Translations under genes and position numbers: made by a program
In this document: positions 53,674 through 64,000 of the stretch, piece after piece
Layout of the letters: each line of letters opens with the position of its first letter
How positions within the stretch are numbered: position 1 is the first letter of the stretch
Notes under the pieces: generated by a model
The model's database searches: none
What the model was told of the DNA's origin: nothing
What the model saw: only the letters and a program-made list of their open reading frames with translations
Source of the DNA: Mermis nigrescens
Lineage: Eukaryota; Nematoda; Enoplea; Mermithida; Mermithidae
Direction: 5' to 3'
DNA length: 64,000 bases
NCBI GenBank assembly: GCA_036768485.1
Contig: JAVLUZ010000172.1
Span: forward strand, 264,001-328,000

Positions 53674-53919
53674 CACACCTGGGCGTAAGGGGTTTGGGGT
53701 ATGCACCCCCCGAGAAACCGAAATACCCCCAGAATTCAATTAATTTTTTTTGTTTTGTCCGCAACTTTTTGATACCAATGAATAGTGCTCGATGAGAAAC
53801 TTTGAAAAATGGTGTTTTTTTCGCCTACTACCACCATTTTTAAGGCCATTTTTTGACCTTTGAAAAATCTTGCACTGAAAAATCTTGCACCCCCAGAATT
53901 TTAATGCCGCCCACCTAAG
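53674..53919 (-). mobile_element. Family-2 MITE with 8-bp TSD
   Basis: Octamers GTGACACT (53666-53673) and GTGAAACT (53920-53927) differ at one base. It runs CACACCTGGGCG...GCCCACCTAAG. Confidence 0.85.
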
Positions 53920-54712
53920 GTGAAACTATCTCAGTATATGAAAAACACAAAACGCAGACGTACTATAGCTGATAAAGCTTCGCTGTAAAATAGAATGCTA
54001 TTTATTTTTACATGGTCAAAACTGACATTCGGCTGACAAAAAAGTAAACGATTGAACGACGAACCGCACCGTAATTAATTATTCAAAAAGTTCATAGAAC
54101 TCGACTTAATTTTTTTAGAAATTTTCATGGTTAAGAAGAAAGCTTAAAGAAAAATGAAGATTTAAGCTGTATTGATAATTTATGAGACGGCGTTTGTAAG
54201 ACAAGTGATAACTGTTTACAAGCGAGATTGTGGCATAAGCCGAAATGCCTCTATTGATATAATGTTGGCACACGCTAGGCGAATCGAAGAAGTCCCTGAC
54301 GCATAGTAAACTAAAAAGGATAGAAAACAGAATCAGGAACAGGTTGCAAAATTTTGAATATTTTCATCCCCTTCCCATTTAGTACCTCGCTAATATATGC
54401 AATACAGCTATAACCATGTACAGACCTGTCAATCCTACAATTGCCCGGAAGAAATACGAAAAAACGAGGGGCACATAGGAGGCAGTTTAGTAATCTTGAA
54501 TTTTCAAAAATACTAAATTCAAAAATTTCGCTGGTAAAAATACAAGCGAAAATGGCAGAAATCTTAACGAAAAAGGCTAGAAATCATACAAAGATTAGCT
54601 TAAATTAGTTTATTTCTCATTTCAATATTTATTTTTTATTAAATTACTTTGTTTTCTTGAAAAATTAATTTCCCCTCTACATTTGTACATGACATATGTA
54701 CATGTATATACG

Positions 54713-55320
54713 CAGGCCCGTATCCAGAATTTTATTTCGGGGAGGGGGCGAAAATTTTGAGGTCAAATATCTCGAGGAAGCATTAGGAAATGGGCGAAAA
54801 TAAAGGCATTTTTGAGCATTTCTCAACGAGCTTATGCAATGGTTAAAAAAATGTCAAGAAAAATATTTAAAAATTTTTCGCTTTATTCCATACTCATATT
54901 ACACAAATCTATCGTTTAAACAATCTACACAACTGATTTCTCATATTCAATCGACGAATAATTTCTAACTTATGTCTTTGTAATTAATCTTTGACATTTA
55001 TAAAGAAAAACAATACAGAAAATAAATAATTATGGCGCGAAGCGCCGAAAAATTTGACACGTTCTAATGTCTAACTCAAATTTGAGCGGTTTTGGGCGGG
55101 CTAGAAGACAAAAACTATACATAAACGATAAAACCGGCGCGAAGCGCCGAAAAATTTTGAGTTTACTGGCTCAAAAGTACGCTGAAGACCTGTTTTGGCT
55201 GGTGTTTTAGACCAACTTTGAGAATTTTTCATTTTTCCTTCGGAGGACTCTTGTGTATTTCAAAAATTATTTTTCATTTCTGGGGGGGCGGCCTTCCTGC
55301 CCCCCAAGAATACGACCCTG
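54713..55320 (+). mobile_element. CAGGCCCG-type MITE (family 5) with 8-bp TSD
   Basis: Octamers TATATACG (54705-54712) and TATATGCG (55321-55328) differ at one base. The ends are CAGGCCCGTATCCAG and ATACGACCCTG, with two GGCGCGAAGCGCC hairpins inside. Confidence 0.85.
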
Positions 55321-56178
55321 TATATGCGTATTTATATAAATCTTTCAGTCAAGAGTACACCCTTTTTAATTCGTTCGATCAATTTGGGCTCACAATTTCA
55401 AACGAATATTTTCGACTTTTATTAATCGAAGTGCCTCTTGAGATATACAATTCTAAAATGTTTTGAAGTAATTTAAACATTCTGAACGAGGTAAACAGAT
55501 CAGAACTGCTTATGTATCAAAGCATTTATTTCTACTTTTCGTTATTCTAAAGATATCGTGAATTATCCTATTTTTCGTCTTAGATAGTTTAAAATTTTTC
55601 AAATAATTGGCACAGCCCGTACATGGCTATAAGCAGCTGACAAATGTAGTTCTATGAACTTTTTGAACCATTCATAAAAAACAAACGATATAAAAACTAC
55701 AACTTTGAAAATAAAAAACGAAAATGACGTACTTGCAATCCGATAAAAACTGTATCGAAAACAGTCAGGAAAATAGATTTAAAAATTGGCGAAATGCCCG
55801 CTAAAGAGTACAAATACGTGAAACTCGAGTAAACGCCTTGATTTTTGCAATTTTTTTGCGAAAAAATCGACCCGTAGTACCAGAAATTTTAAGCTGTTGT
55901 CAAAAAATCCGGTAGAAGAAAGCCATGAACACAATCACAATGAAAAACATCGGTTCCTTTTCTCAAGCGCCTTTTTTCTCCAATTTTCGCCCACGTTTTT
56001 TTATCGTCATGTTCATAATATAAGATTTTACTTCAAATAAACTCTACATAATTTGATATTTCGTTCATTGCCAAGCTTGCTGACTTTTCAGTAACAAAGT
56101 TCATTAAATACAGAAATATATATAAAAAGCCCTGAACATATTTTTAATCATTAATAATGAATACCGAGACAAGACAAG

Positions 56179-56373
56179 CAGTGGCGGATCCAGGATTTTC
56201 CTGAGGGAGGGGCGGTACCCCTAAGGGGGGGGGCGGAACCCTGACTTGGGCGGAAAAATTAGCCGTTTTAACCCGAAAATCGAAAAAAATCGCTCAAAAA
56301 TCCTTAATTTTGTGCACTATTTTGGGCCTATGGGGGGGGGGCAGCCCCCCCGCCCCCTTCAAATCCGCCCCTG
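56179..56373 (+). mobile_element. CAGTGGCGGAT-type MITE with perfect 8-bp TSD
   Basis: AAGACAAG is duplicated exactly at 56171-56178 and 56374-56381. The ends are CAGTGGCGGATCCAGG and, reverse-complemented, CAGGGGCGGATTTGAAG. It lies about 130 bases past the stop of the gene at 56505. Confidence 0.9.
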
Positions 56374-56504
56374 AAGACAAGTCTAACTTATTTTAAATTG
56401 TTTAAATTTTAAATTTTAATTTTTACATTAAACTAAATTCCCCACCTTAACTTTACAATTGCACGTACGTCATCTTGAAGGAAATGTTTAAAAAACGCTA
56501 TCAT

Positions 56505-58828
56505 TTAGGAAAATTTTCGACGTTTTTCGGGAATGGCGCCATCGTTACCCAATCGATTTTCGGTTACTGCGTCAAGGGACTTGAAAAAAATGTTTAAAAA
56601 AATAAATATCGAAAATTTTTAAGTGAAAAAATCAATATTTAAATGACTTACAGTATCCCGTTCTTTCCTATGACGATCGCTTTTAGGCGAAGTCGATTTA
56701 GCGGCGCCTTTTAACGCTTCTGCGATATTTTTCATGTCGCCTTTCCTGGGTTTACGCGCTAATGGTTCGATGACGAAATTTTGGCGAGCAACTAAATATA
56801 AGAAGAGTTGCCAGGTTCTCATTCAGTTGGCAGACTTCTGTCGAAAATTGCGTTTTTAATGCTTTTTTCACTGAAAAAAAGTAATTAACCCACTACCAAG
56901 CGGCTGAGTACCTCAAGTACACCAAGAAAAGTATGGCTGGATTACTGAGTAAGCAATAGGTTGCAAGCAGACACGCGCAGCATGGGAATTCTGGGAGATG
57001 TGACATTTTAAAGTGCCTTTTTTAGACTAAAAAATGATGTAAACGCGTCAAAAACATCTTTTCTGAGTTTCTGACAATGCTTTATATCTTTCTAAAAACT
57101 CAAAAATTCGAATTGCATAAAATATAGTCCAAAAGTGAGTATATAACGCGGAGCGCCAAAAAATTGACACTTTGAGCAATTAGATAGCTAAAAATGGTTA
57201 AAATAAGTTTTCCACGATTTTATTTTTTTAGAATTTTTTGGGAAATCTCGAATTCTAGGGGAAGCCGGTGAAAAAATTTCTGGAGGGGGGGGGGACGGGT
57301 GAAAAATTTTTTGGGAGGGATGAAAATCCCCAAGTATGATTGCAAGGAGAGAGAAGACCCCGTAGATCAAGAGGGGTATCAGTTATAGCCCCTCATGTTT
57401 AAGTCTAGCTCAATCCAAGAAAAAAACATTCTGGGAAAATAATGCTGAATTGCGTCTCAAATTGAATGAAAATAATCATTTTTCGAATGGTTTAAATCAT
57501 CGAAGTAGTGTGAAGTATGTACATAAATAATAAATAACTCTTGCGCAATATTAACACTTTTATACTGGAGTTAAGACTTTGTATGTATATACATAGTTCA
57601 ATAAAGCTCTGAGGCTGCTCTATCCTGCAATGGCCACGTGATGCAATGCAAAAATGGCCAAAATGCGGATGCTGTTTTGTGCCGTAAAGTGCACTACAGT
57701 ACTACATAGATTGTGAACAAATTAGCGATACACGAGTAATTTTATTCCGATTTCTCAAAAGTTTGGTTGCACAAAAAAACAACTTTTAAAATAAATTTTA
57801 GCTGGCCCAGAAATAAATTTTAGTTGGCCCAGAAATAAATTTTTGCTAAAATATCACTTCCAGGTCAATCCTTAATCAATTATTGTCAATCAAGAAGAAG
57901 CAATACTGATAAGCCCCTTTTAAAAAATTGGGAACCGCTTTTCAAGTTAGCTATTCTACTCATCCAAAAAACACATTGACATCAGTAAACAAAATTTACT
58001 CGCAAGATATGTAATACAAAAATGGCCGGGTGTTTCTAAAATTAATCCGCAGCCTGCTTAAATGAATCAGTGTACAAAATAAAAATACAATGAATGATGC
58101 GCTTTTCGTATATTTATGAGCAAATCCTCAACGATATGTATTAACAACCGGTAAGACCCATACATGTAACGGCCCAAAATTTTGGGTAATGGGTCCTCGG
58201 CCATTGGGGATGGAGTAAATGACTTCAAATTTTTGGCCAAAAAAATCATTTATCTCCAAAAGGGTAGAGGAGTCGAAAATTTTCTGGCTTTTGGGGATAG
58301 GGGACGACCAATAGGGACTCCCTTATACACGTAATATGTTTACTACAGTTCCATCAATTACTTGCATTTTTAATAGACACGTTACGCATTTTTTCTATTA
58401 TTTTCATGCTCCAGAAAGATCATCGCCCTAAACGACTGAAAGTGATGTTTTTGACCCATATCCATCATTTCCAAGGCCAAAAAGGCAACTCGAAACAAAT
58501 TTCTGGTTCTATTTCGAATGTCATATGCTGTACATGTATGAGTGAGACTCTGAATAAGATTAAATAAATATGAACAATACGAACGAATAATAAAGAAAAA
58601 GGTAGTCGGCGTAATCTTACCAAGTATTTTAGCTATCTTAGCATTAATAGCGACGAACGAATCGATCTCTTGCAGTTTTTGAACCTGTAACACAAATTTG
58701 ACTCTGGCCTGATATCCCTCGAATTGCAAAACTTTCGACTTGGCCAGCGCAAAGTTTGACCTCAATTCTTCCTCGCTATTTGCCTCTAATACGGCGCAAT
58801 CGTAAGCGTGCGTTTTATAATCTTTTTT
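56505..58828 (-). CDS. Last three exons of an unrecognised gene (basic C-terminus)
   Basis: Exons 58621-58828, 56652-56791 and 56505-56579 join in phase (0, then G|TT = Val, then 0) with good GT-AG ends, giving 140 residues to a TAA stop. The first exon is helical (KDYKTHAYDCAVLEANSEEE, then FALAKSKVLQFEGYQARVKF). The second begins ARQNFVIEPLARKPRKGD and turns basic (SPKSDRHRKERD). The protein ends IPEKRRKFS, a likely nuclear-localisation-type tail. I do not recognise the family. Upstream exons would lie beyond 58.8 kb, possibly beyond the nested elements there. Confidence 0.65.
56968..57338 (-). mobile_element. Family-3 MITE with 8-bp TSD, in an intron
   Basis: Octamers GTTGCAAG (56960-56967) and ATTGCAAG (57339-57346) differ at one base. 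It lies between exons 56652-56791 and 58621-58828 of the unrecognised gene. Confidence 0.82.
57350..58150. other. Intron, small direct duplication only
   Basis: A short duplicated phrase (TTTTAGCTGGCCCAGAAATAAA, with a GCTGGCC/GTTGGCC difference) lies at 57796-57841. Nothing else is recognised. Confidence 0.5.
58150..58340 (-). repeat. Family-4 repeat copy
   Basis: CATACATGTAACGGCCCAAAATTTTGGG through GGGGACTCCC has the same layout as the copies at 24180 and 60262. Borders are approximate. Confidence 0.5.
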
Positions 58829-60261
58829 CTGTAAAGCATTGTGAAAATGGAGATAAAAAAGAGAAAATTTGACTATTTTTCGATTTATCAAGCAAGTGAA
58901 GCCAAATAATATACATACAGCGAATAATGAAAAAATTATATCCAAAATTTATCTCATATTTGACGACTTATTTCTAAGCAATAGGGTAGTGAAGTGCGGG
59001 TAAGAACCATTCGTTTCATTCAGAAATATTCATTCAAAAGAGCGCATCAAAAAATTTCCATTAGGTACGCAAGATCCCCAATTTTTGCAGTACATCCTTT
59101 GCTTTTGATAACACCTTTATTAGCCTTTTGTTGTTTCTTGGAAAAGTAGATCCTCTAGAATTTCTGCTAAATTTGTTCATCATTTATGTTTTAGAAAATG
59201 GAAAAAATCAGTGGTTCCAATGAACAACGGTGAGCTGTCCCAGGAAGCCAGGACATTGACTCGCTGATATTTGTTCTTCATCAGATTTTTCAAGCAATAT
59301 TGCTTATATTGCGAAATGCGTCTGATATACGGAATGGTATCACAAATTCATGCATCTTAGAGCGGACAAAGGTTCAGAAAATTGCGGCAATTTTCTGTCA
59401 GATGATCTATGTATATGTTTCTGGAAAAATCTGGACATCATAAATAGGAATGCAATAAAACAATTTTATGTTTATTATTTACAAAGGTACCTACGCTTGT
59501 TTTTCGACCATTCTGGCCGAAAATAGGTTATTTACTCTCATGTGACCGTCGACTGCTTCCTCACTATGAATTTGGCCGCTGCATGTATATTTCTAGTTAT
59601 AACTAGTGATCGACCGGGGCGACTTTTTTGGCCGGGGCCGGGGCGGTACCGGGGCTGGAAAAAATCCCCGGCCCCGGCCCGGGGCCGGGGCCGGGGCCGG
59701 GGCTGGCCGGGGTCAGACAAGGAAAATATTATTGCATGACACATACTTGGGGTGGGCATAGGAAAAGAAATAATGAGCGACTGCTCCATTCAGTAGTAAA
59801 TGGCTAGCGCAAAGTTAGGTGCGCCTTTTCATATCAAGTTTTATTACTATTTATGTCACAAGAAACAAATTTAGTTCAGTGTTTCATTGTCTGAATCATC
59901 AATAAAGTCATGTCGCTACTATTAGCACACTCTATATCATTTGAATCTTCGCTACTGCTACTGCTGCTGTAGCGATTGGATGCAATAGGTATTGGATGTA
60001 ATAAATGAGACATCACACATTCCCATAAGGGGAGAGGGGTATAACCCCCTCAGGGTCCAAGACACAAGTCACCGTCCGACGATTTTTGGTGAAAACCTTT
60101 TGAATTTTTTGAACTTAATTTTTTAGTATGGCAAAAGTGTACCTATCTATTAGAATTTCACGAAGTGGTACATTATTTTAAATGTGAGCTAGAGTAAATT
60201 GAGAAACTATCACAATAAAACATGCATGTAATCGCTTAAAATTTTATGAGGGTCCCTCAGT

Positions 60262-60440
60262 ATACATGTAACGGCTGGAAATCTAGGATAGGGGTCCCTC
60301 GCCATTTTTAGAAGGAGGGGGTTAGCGACTAAATCAAAAATGGTAAAAACACATAAAAATAGCAAAAAAAGCGCAGGTTTTTGCCAAAAAATGGGGGAGG
60401 GTGATTAAATATTTTCTGACTTTCAAGGAAGTTCGGGGCT
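60262..60440 (-). repeat. Family-4 repeat copy inside the hAT-like element
   Basis: TATACATGTAACGGCTGGAAATC is followed by G-tract and C-tract halves. Borders were not fixed. Confidence 0.5.
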
Positions 60441-60589
60441 TCAAAGCGTCGATGGGGGTGGCCCAAACCCCCGTAACTTGTATATTTCTCGGCCATTTTC
60501 AGGGGAAGGGGGCTACGCGGCTCCATTTTTGCAGCCGCTTACCCCCCCTGAAAATCTTTAAAATTGTAGAATTTGCAATAAGGAATTCT

Positions 60590-61029
60590 ACACCTTTTTA
60601 CAGTTTTCTCCAAAAATCTTTGTACATGTACAAAGATGGTCCTGAAACGTCTTTGTACATCAGCAAAAATCTTCGCCAAATACAAAAAAATTGTGGTTCT
60701 AAATGTGATAATTCGGCCTGAATTTAGTTGATATATTAGTTTGGCGCGAAGTGCCGAAATTTTTATGAGCTTTTGATGGAATTCACACATAAAACTCGAC
60801 TGAGAAAGCTAAAACAACTTGTACTACAAAATCAGAAATATTACAAAAATTGTAATATGCGAATTAAATCTTGTAATAAGCAACACTGCGCTTAGAATGG
60901 AAAAATGGAAAAATGTCAAATATTCAGAAACCCAAAAATTAGCCAAACTACTAAAGGCCGAATATGTTCTACCACATCGAAATCGTTACTGTACCATATT
61001 AAAGTATACAAAAATTTGCATGTACAAAA
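60590..61029. mobile_element. Broken family-1 pieces
   Basis: 60590-60695 is a plus-strand family-1 end (TTTGTACATGTACAAAGATGG...ACAAAAAAATTGTG). 60890-61029 is a minus-oriented fragment with the TACTGTACCATATTAAAGTA block. They adjoin the better copy starting at 61030. Confidence 0.65.
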
Positions 61030-61221
61030 CAGTGTTTTTTTGTATCCGCCAAAGATTTTTCCCGATGTACAAAGACTTTTTAGGACAATCTTTGTACATG
61101 TACAAAGATTTTTAAGAAGATAAAAACTGTAAAAAGGTGGTAAATTCGAAAAATTTTCGGCGCTTTGCTCCGATTTGAAAACTTGTCTGTCCTATATATC
61201 TTTAAAAGGGCAAAATTTGTA

Positions 61222-62193
61222 CAGTCGAACTTCGATAATGCGTACACGGGATAATGCGTTTTCTCGCATAATGAGTACAGTATTGCTAGGTCCGGACCGA
61301 AAGGCCATGTAAAACATAAGGCAATAGCATGGGATAATGCGTACTCGGTTAATGCGTAATGCGTACAGCCGATTTCATCCATGGGCCCATGCCTGCATGT
61401 TAAACTACCCGGCTTAATGCATACAACATGTATTTTTTCACCTCAGATAATGCGATCAGCTCGAAATGTTTGCGTCTCTCTGCTATCTTTGATGTGCATC
61501 ATTTTAAATTTTGATACATTTTCTTTTTCTACTAAAGTTCCTTGTTTATACGAGTACTTTGGTCAAATTGACTTATGTGTTGTGCGAGCCTGTTTTCTCA
61601 AATGTGTATAATTTTTAGTCTGGATCTTTAGCTTTCTTTGAAAAGCTTAGAATTCTAAAGTTTTAGGGGAATTAAGCCTTAAACGAATTGTTATTTTTGA
61701 TTGGTCATGGCGTTTTCAAAAAACGAAGTTTCTCTGGGGACAAATTTAAAAATGTTGACAAATCACCGCAAGTTCTGTGGTTATGCGAAAACTTTAGGCA
61801 CATCGAGATGAGTGTTGCGCCTATTTGTTTTTAAAATGTGCATAATATTTAGTTTCGTGACCTGGACGATCTAGGAGAAACAGAAACGGTTCCGACTTCC
61901 GAGCTATCAGGATTTAAAACTGAGTATATCGAACATACGAATTTAATGGCACAGGACAATTGTGACACAAAGTTGTTCAGCGAAATGAATGATATCGAAA
62001 ATTTTTGTGACTTTAAGCGTGAAAATATGTTAAAGCAGACTTGTATTGCTATATTTTTCCTAAAAAAATGATTTTATCGCATAATAGTGTATTCCTTGTT
62101 AAAAATCCGGGGTATTCGGATAATGCGTGCACTCGGATAATGCATACAGAAGGGCTTGGTCCCTTGGGTGTACGCATTAAGCAAGTTCGACTG
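61222..62193 (+). mobile_element. pogo/Tigger-type element nested in a family-1 MITE
   Basis: The ends are CAGTCGAACTTCGATAATGCG and, reverse-complemented, CAGTCGAACTTGCTTAATGCG, with TA on both sides. The interior repeats the GATAATGCGTAC phrase many times near both ends. Confidence 0.85.
61859..62071 (+). pseudogene. Possible pogo/Tigger transposase C-terminal tail
   Basis: An open stretch DLDDLGETETVPTSELSGF continues to NDIENFCDFKRENML and a TGA stop. An acidic, low-complexity tail after the DDE domain is usual for Tigger-type transposases, and the position near the element's 3' end fits. The catalytic domain is absent. Confidence 0.4.
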
Positions 62194-63115
62194 TATTTAG
62201 AATGGAAAAATGTCAAATTTTTAGGCGCTTTGCGCCGTTTTGAGACAATTTTAGTAATTTTTGGCGTTAGAAACCCAGAAATTAGCTAAAATATACAATC
62301 AAAAATCAGAAGACCCTGTTTTACCACACTAAAATCGCTACTGTACCATATTATAGTAAGCAAAAATGTTTGAAAATATATTTATATAATATAGCTACAA
62401 AAAATTTGTTAGCTCATACAAAGACCTTTTCGGAGATCTTTGTACAAGCACAAGAGGCTCGTACAACAAAATAGAGTCGGCTAATAATAGTCCACCACTT
62501 GATTTTCTGGTCCTCCAATTTGGGATTTCATCCCCCTCAACATTGGACCTTAGGAAACTATTTGAGACATATTAAGTTTATCGGATCGGACGCAATTCTG
62601 TAGCGTAGTTTACATTCGCCTATAATTAACCTCCATCCTAATAACTATTACAAAAGAAACGCGTTTTAAAGCCCGTGGTTCCCATTCAATTGAATGTAAA
62701 AGTGTTTTTTGTAAAAATAGTTTGTCGAAAACGCACAATTTCCAACTAGAAATAGAACGTATTTGTCAACTCTAAATTTTTTAGCCATGGGTATGAATGA
62801 ATGAGTTAAAAGTAGCATTTAGTTTAAATAAGTTAAGTGGAGGAATCAAAAACATGCAGATTTTCCTGAACATTTTTTCAGTAGAGGATTAAGTAAGTAT
62901 ACATATGGTCTAATCAGTACAGTTCTCAAAATTAATACTTGCTCATTGATAAATAAGTGCCAGTATCACAGCCTGTATCAAAATACGAATTACACTAAAT
63001 TTTTCCCCGGCCCCGGCCATTTTTTGACCTTGCCCCGGCCGGGGCCGGGGATACTCAAAAATGGCCGGGGATTGCCGAGCCGGGGCCGGGGCCCCGGTCG
63101 ATCACTAGTTATAAC

Positions 63116-63807
63116 TCAGTTATTCACTTTCTTTTTCACAAGCAAGTCGCAGGAAATTTGCAAGGAACCTCGAAAACCTAGTTTAAACTGCGTAAGAATA
63201 AAACTCGCAATCGTTTAAAAATGCAATCTTCCATTCCTGCACGCTGTTCATAGCTTTAAATAAAATTGACATTTCAGCTGAAAGAGTCTAAAAATGTGTT
63301 GCCGCATCAGAAACTCGAATTACATAAGATAATCCAGCCCTGCGTCATTCGTAATAGTGTTAGTTTTTGTGCATGTGCATAGATCAAATGTGTGCGAACG
63401 GAGTTATTTGTGGAAATTATATGTATTATAGGAAGTGTAAGCAAATAATACCAAATAAGCTGCAATATGCTGAACCGATTCACAATGTTTCGTCCAGTCG
63501 ATGGCAATCGAATCGCAAAGTGTACAATACCAAACAGCGATGACACTGCGCGACGGAGCCCACAGTTCAATCAAATATTGCAACCCTTAAATTTTGATAG
63601 TATGAAAAGTTTCTGGTCATCAAAAGCAGGGATTTTGCTGTGCTAAGTGCTTAATGCATTGATGCAGTTATTCAATACTCTAAGTTAACGATACACACTC
63701 TCTATCATTACTTCTAGAGCTGTACCGGGGCAGAGCACCGGTCCCAAGGCCTAGGCCACGGCTGATAAAAAAAACCGGCTGATACACATGACAGATTTGT
63801 AAAAATT
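63116..63807. other. No supported gene
   Basis: AT-rich DNA. The minus-strand frame at 63307-63570 has no recognisable domain. Confidence 0.45.
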
Positions 63808-64000
63808 TGTTTTCAAAAACAAGGATGCTGTATCTGCTAAGCTACTCTCAAATTTAGTATATAAGTATACGTGTTCTATGTAGCTATATGGCTAATTACA
63901 TTGGCGAAACACGCCGACATTTTGGAAGTAGAATTGCAGAGCATACTGGCATCTCATTTGCTACAGGAAAGCTAATTCAGGGTGATAGCTTATCTGCTAT
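63808..64000 (+). pseudogene. Penelope-like retroelement GIY-YIG endonuclease fragment
   Basis: One frame reads FKNKDAVSAKLLSNLVYKYT, then hits a stop. A frame shift near 63885 leads into NYIGETRRHFGSRIAEHTGI. This matches the C-terminal YKYTC...YIGETRRHL..RI-EH pattern of Penelope-like elements, whose GIY-YIG nuclease nicks target DNA. The break and missing linker show a defective copy. The fragment runs off the window edge, and the reverse transcriptase was not seen upstream. Confidence 0.7.

Larger units (their letters stand above)
61030..62477 (-). mobile_element. Family-1 MITE split by a pogo-type element
   Basis: CAGTGTTTTTTTGTATCCGCC starts it at 61030. The copy breaks at 61221 and resumes at 62194 with TTTAGAATGGAAAAATGTC, continuing the family consensus without loss apart from the TA duplication. 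The right end near 62477 is decayed. Confidence 0.8.
59604..63107. mobile_element. hAT-like element with GGGGCC-rich ends and perfect 8-bp TSD
   Basis: The 17-base inverted ends TAGTGATCGACCGGGGC are exact, and GTTATAAC is duplicated at 59596-59603 and 63108-63115. Behind each end lies about 100 bases of CCGG/GGGGCC low-complexity sequence. No transposase could be read. A serine-rich fragment (SSSSSSSEDSND, minus strand near 59960) may be a coding remnant. Smaller elements are nested inside. Confidence 0.85.

Noticed and set aside
1..64000. CRISPR arrays, bacterial operons, tRNA or rRNA genes
   Set aside because: None seen. The repeats are dispersed transposons with target duplications, not regularly spaced arrays, and gene structure is spliced eukaryotic. 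I did not detect a tRNA cloverleaf by eye, but a covariance search was not possible.

Overview
The window is AT-rich eukaryotic nuclear DNA carrying spliced genes with large, transposon-packed introns. The gene content (an animal-type mitofusin, an arginine/serine-rich protein) and the mix of short non-autonomous DNA transposons, pogo/Tigger, Harbinger-like and Penelope-like pieces point to an invertebrate animal, most probably an arthropod. Nothing read here fixes the order or species. All host coding sequence I can support lies on the minus strand.

Layout. (1) 284-24737: a mitofusin gene (Marf/MFN). Seventeen exons were joined by hand; every junction keeps the reading frame and has GT-AG ends. 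The last coding exon lies off the left edge. (2) 24738-31231: intergenic or unassigned, with a CpG-rich Harbinger-like element at 28028-29422. (3) 31232-44736: an unrecognised arginine/serine-rich (SR-type) gene. Eight exons were found, seven of them internal, and the last is a 2.2-kb 3' exon. (4) 46314-48899: two unrecognised coding regions whose C-terminal ends look related; one carries an apparent 1-nt frameshift. (5) 49-56.5 kb: mostly repeats and unassigned DNA. (6) 56505-58828: the last three exons of another unrecognised gene with a basic C-terminus. (7) 59604-63107: a 3.5-kb element with hAT-style ends that contains smaller elements nested inside it. (8) 63808-64000: a broken Penelope-like GIY-YIG fragment cut by the window edge.

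The striking feature is the density of miniature inverted-repeat elements. At least five families have 8-bp target-site duplications, which is the hallmark of hAT transposition. Many unrelated-looking families share a 13-nt hairpin, GGCGCGAAGCGCC. One insertion duplicated a 5' splice site of the SR-type gene, and another sits immediately beyond a mitofusin splice donor. Exon models are manual and have not been tested against RNA. Family names other than mitofusin, hAT-type, pogo-type, Harbinger-like and Penelope-like are deliberately left open.
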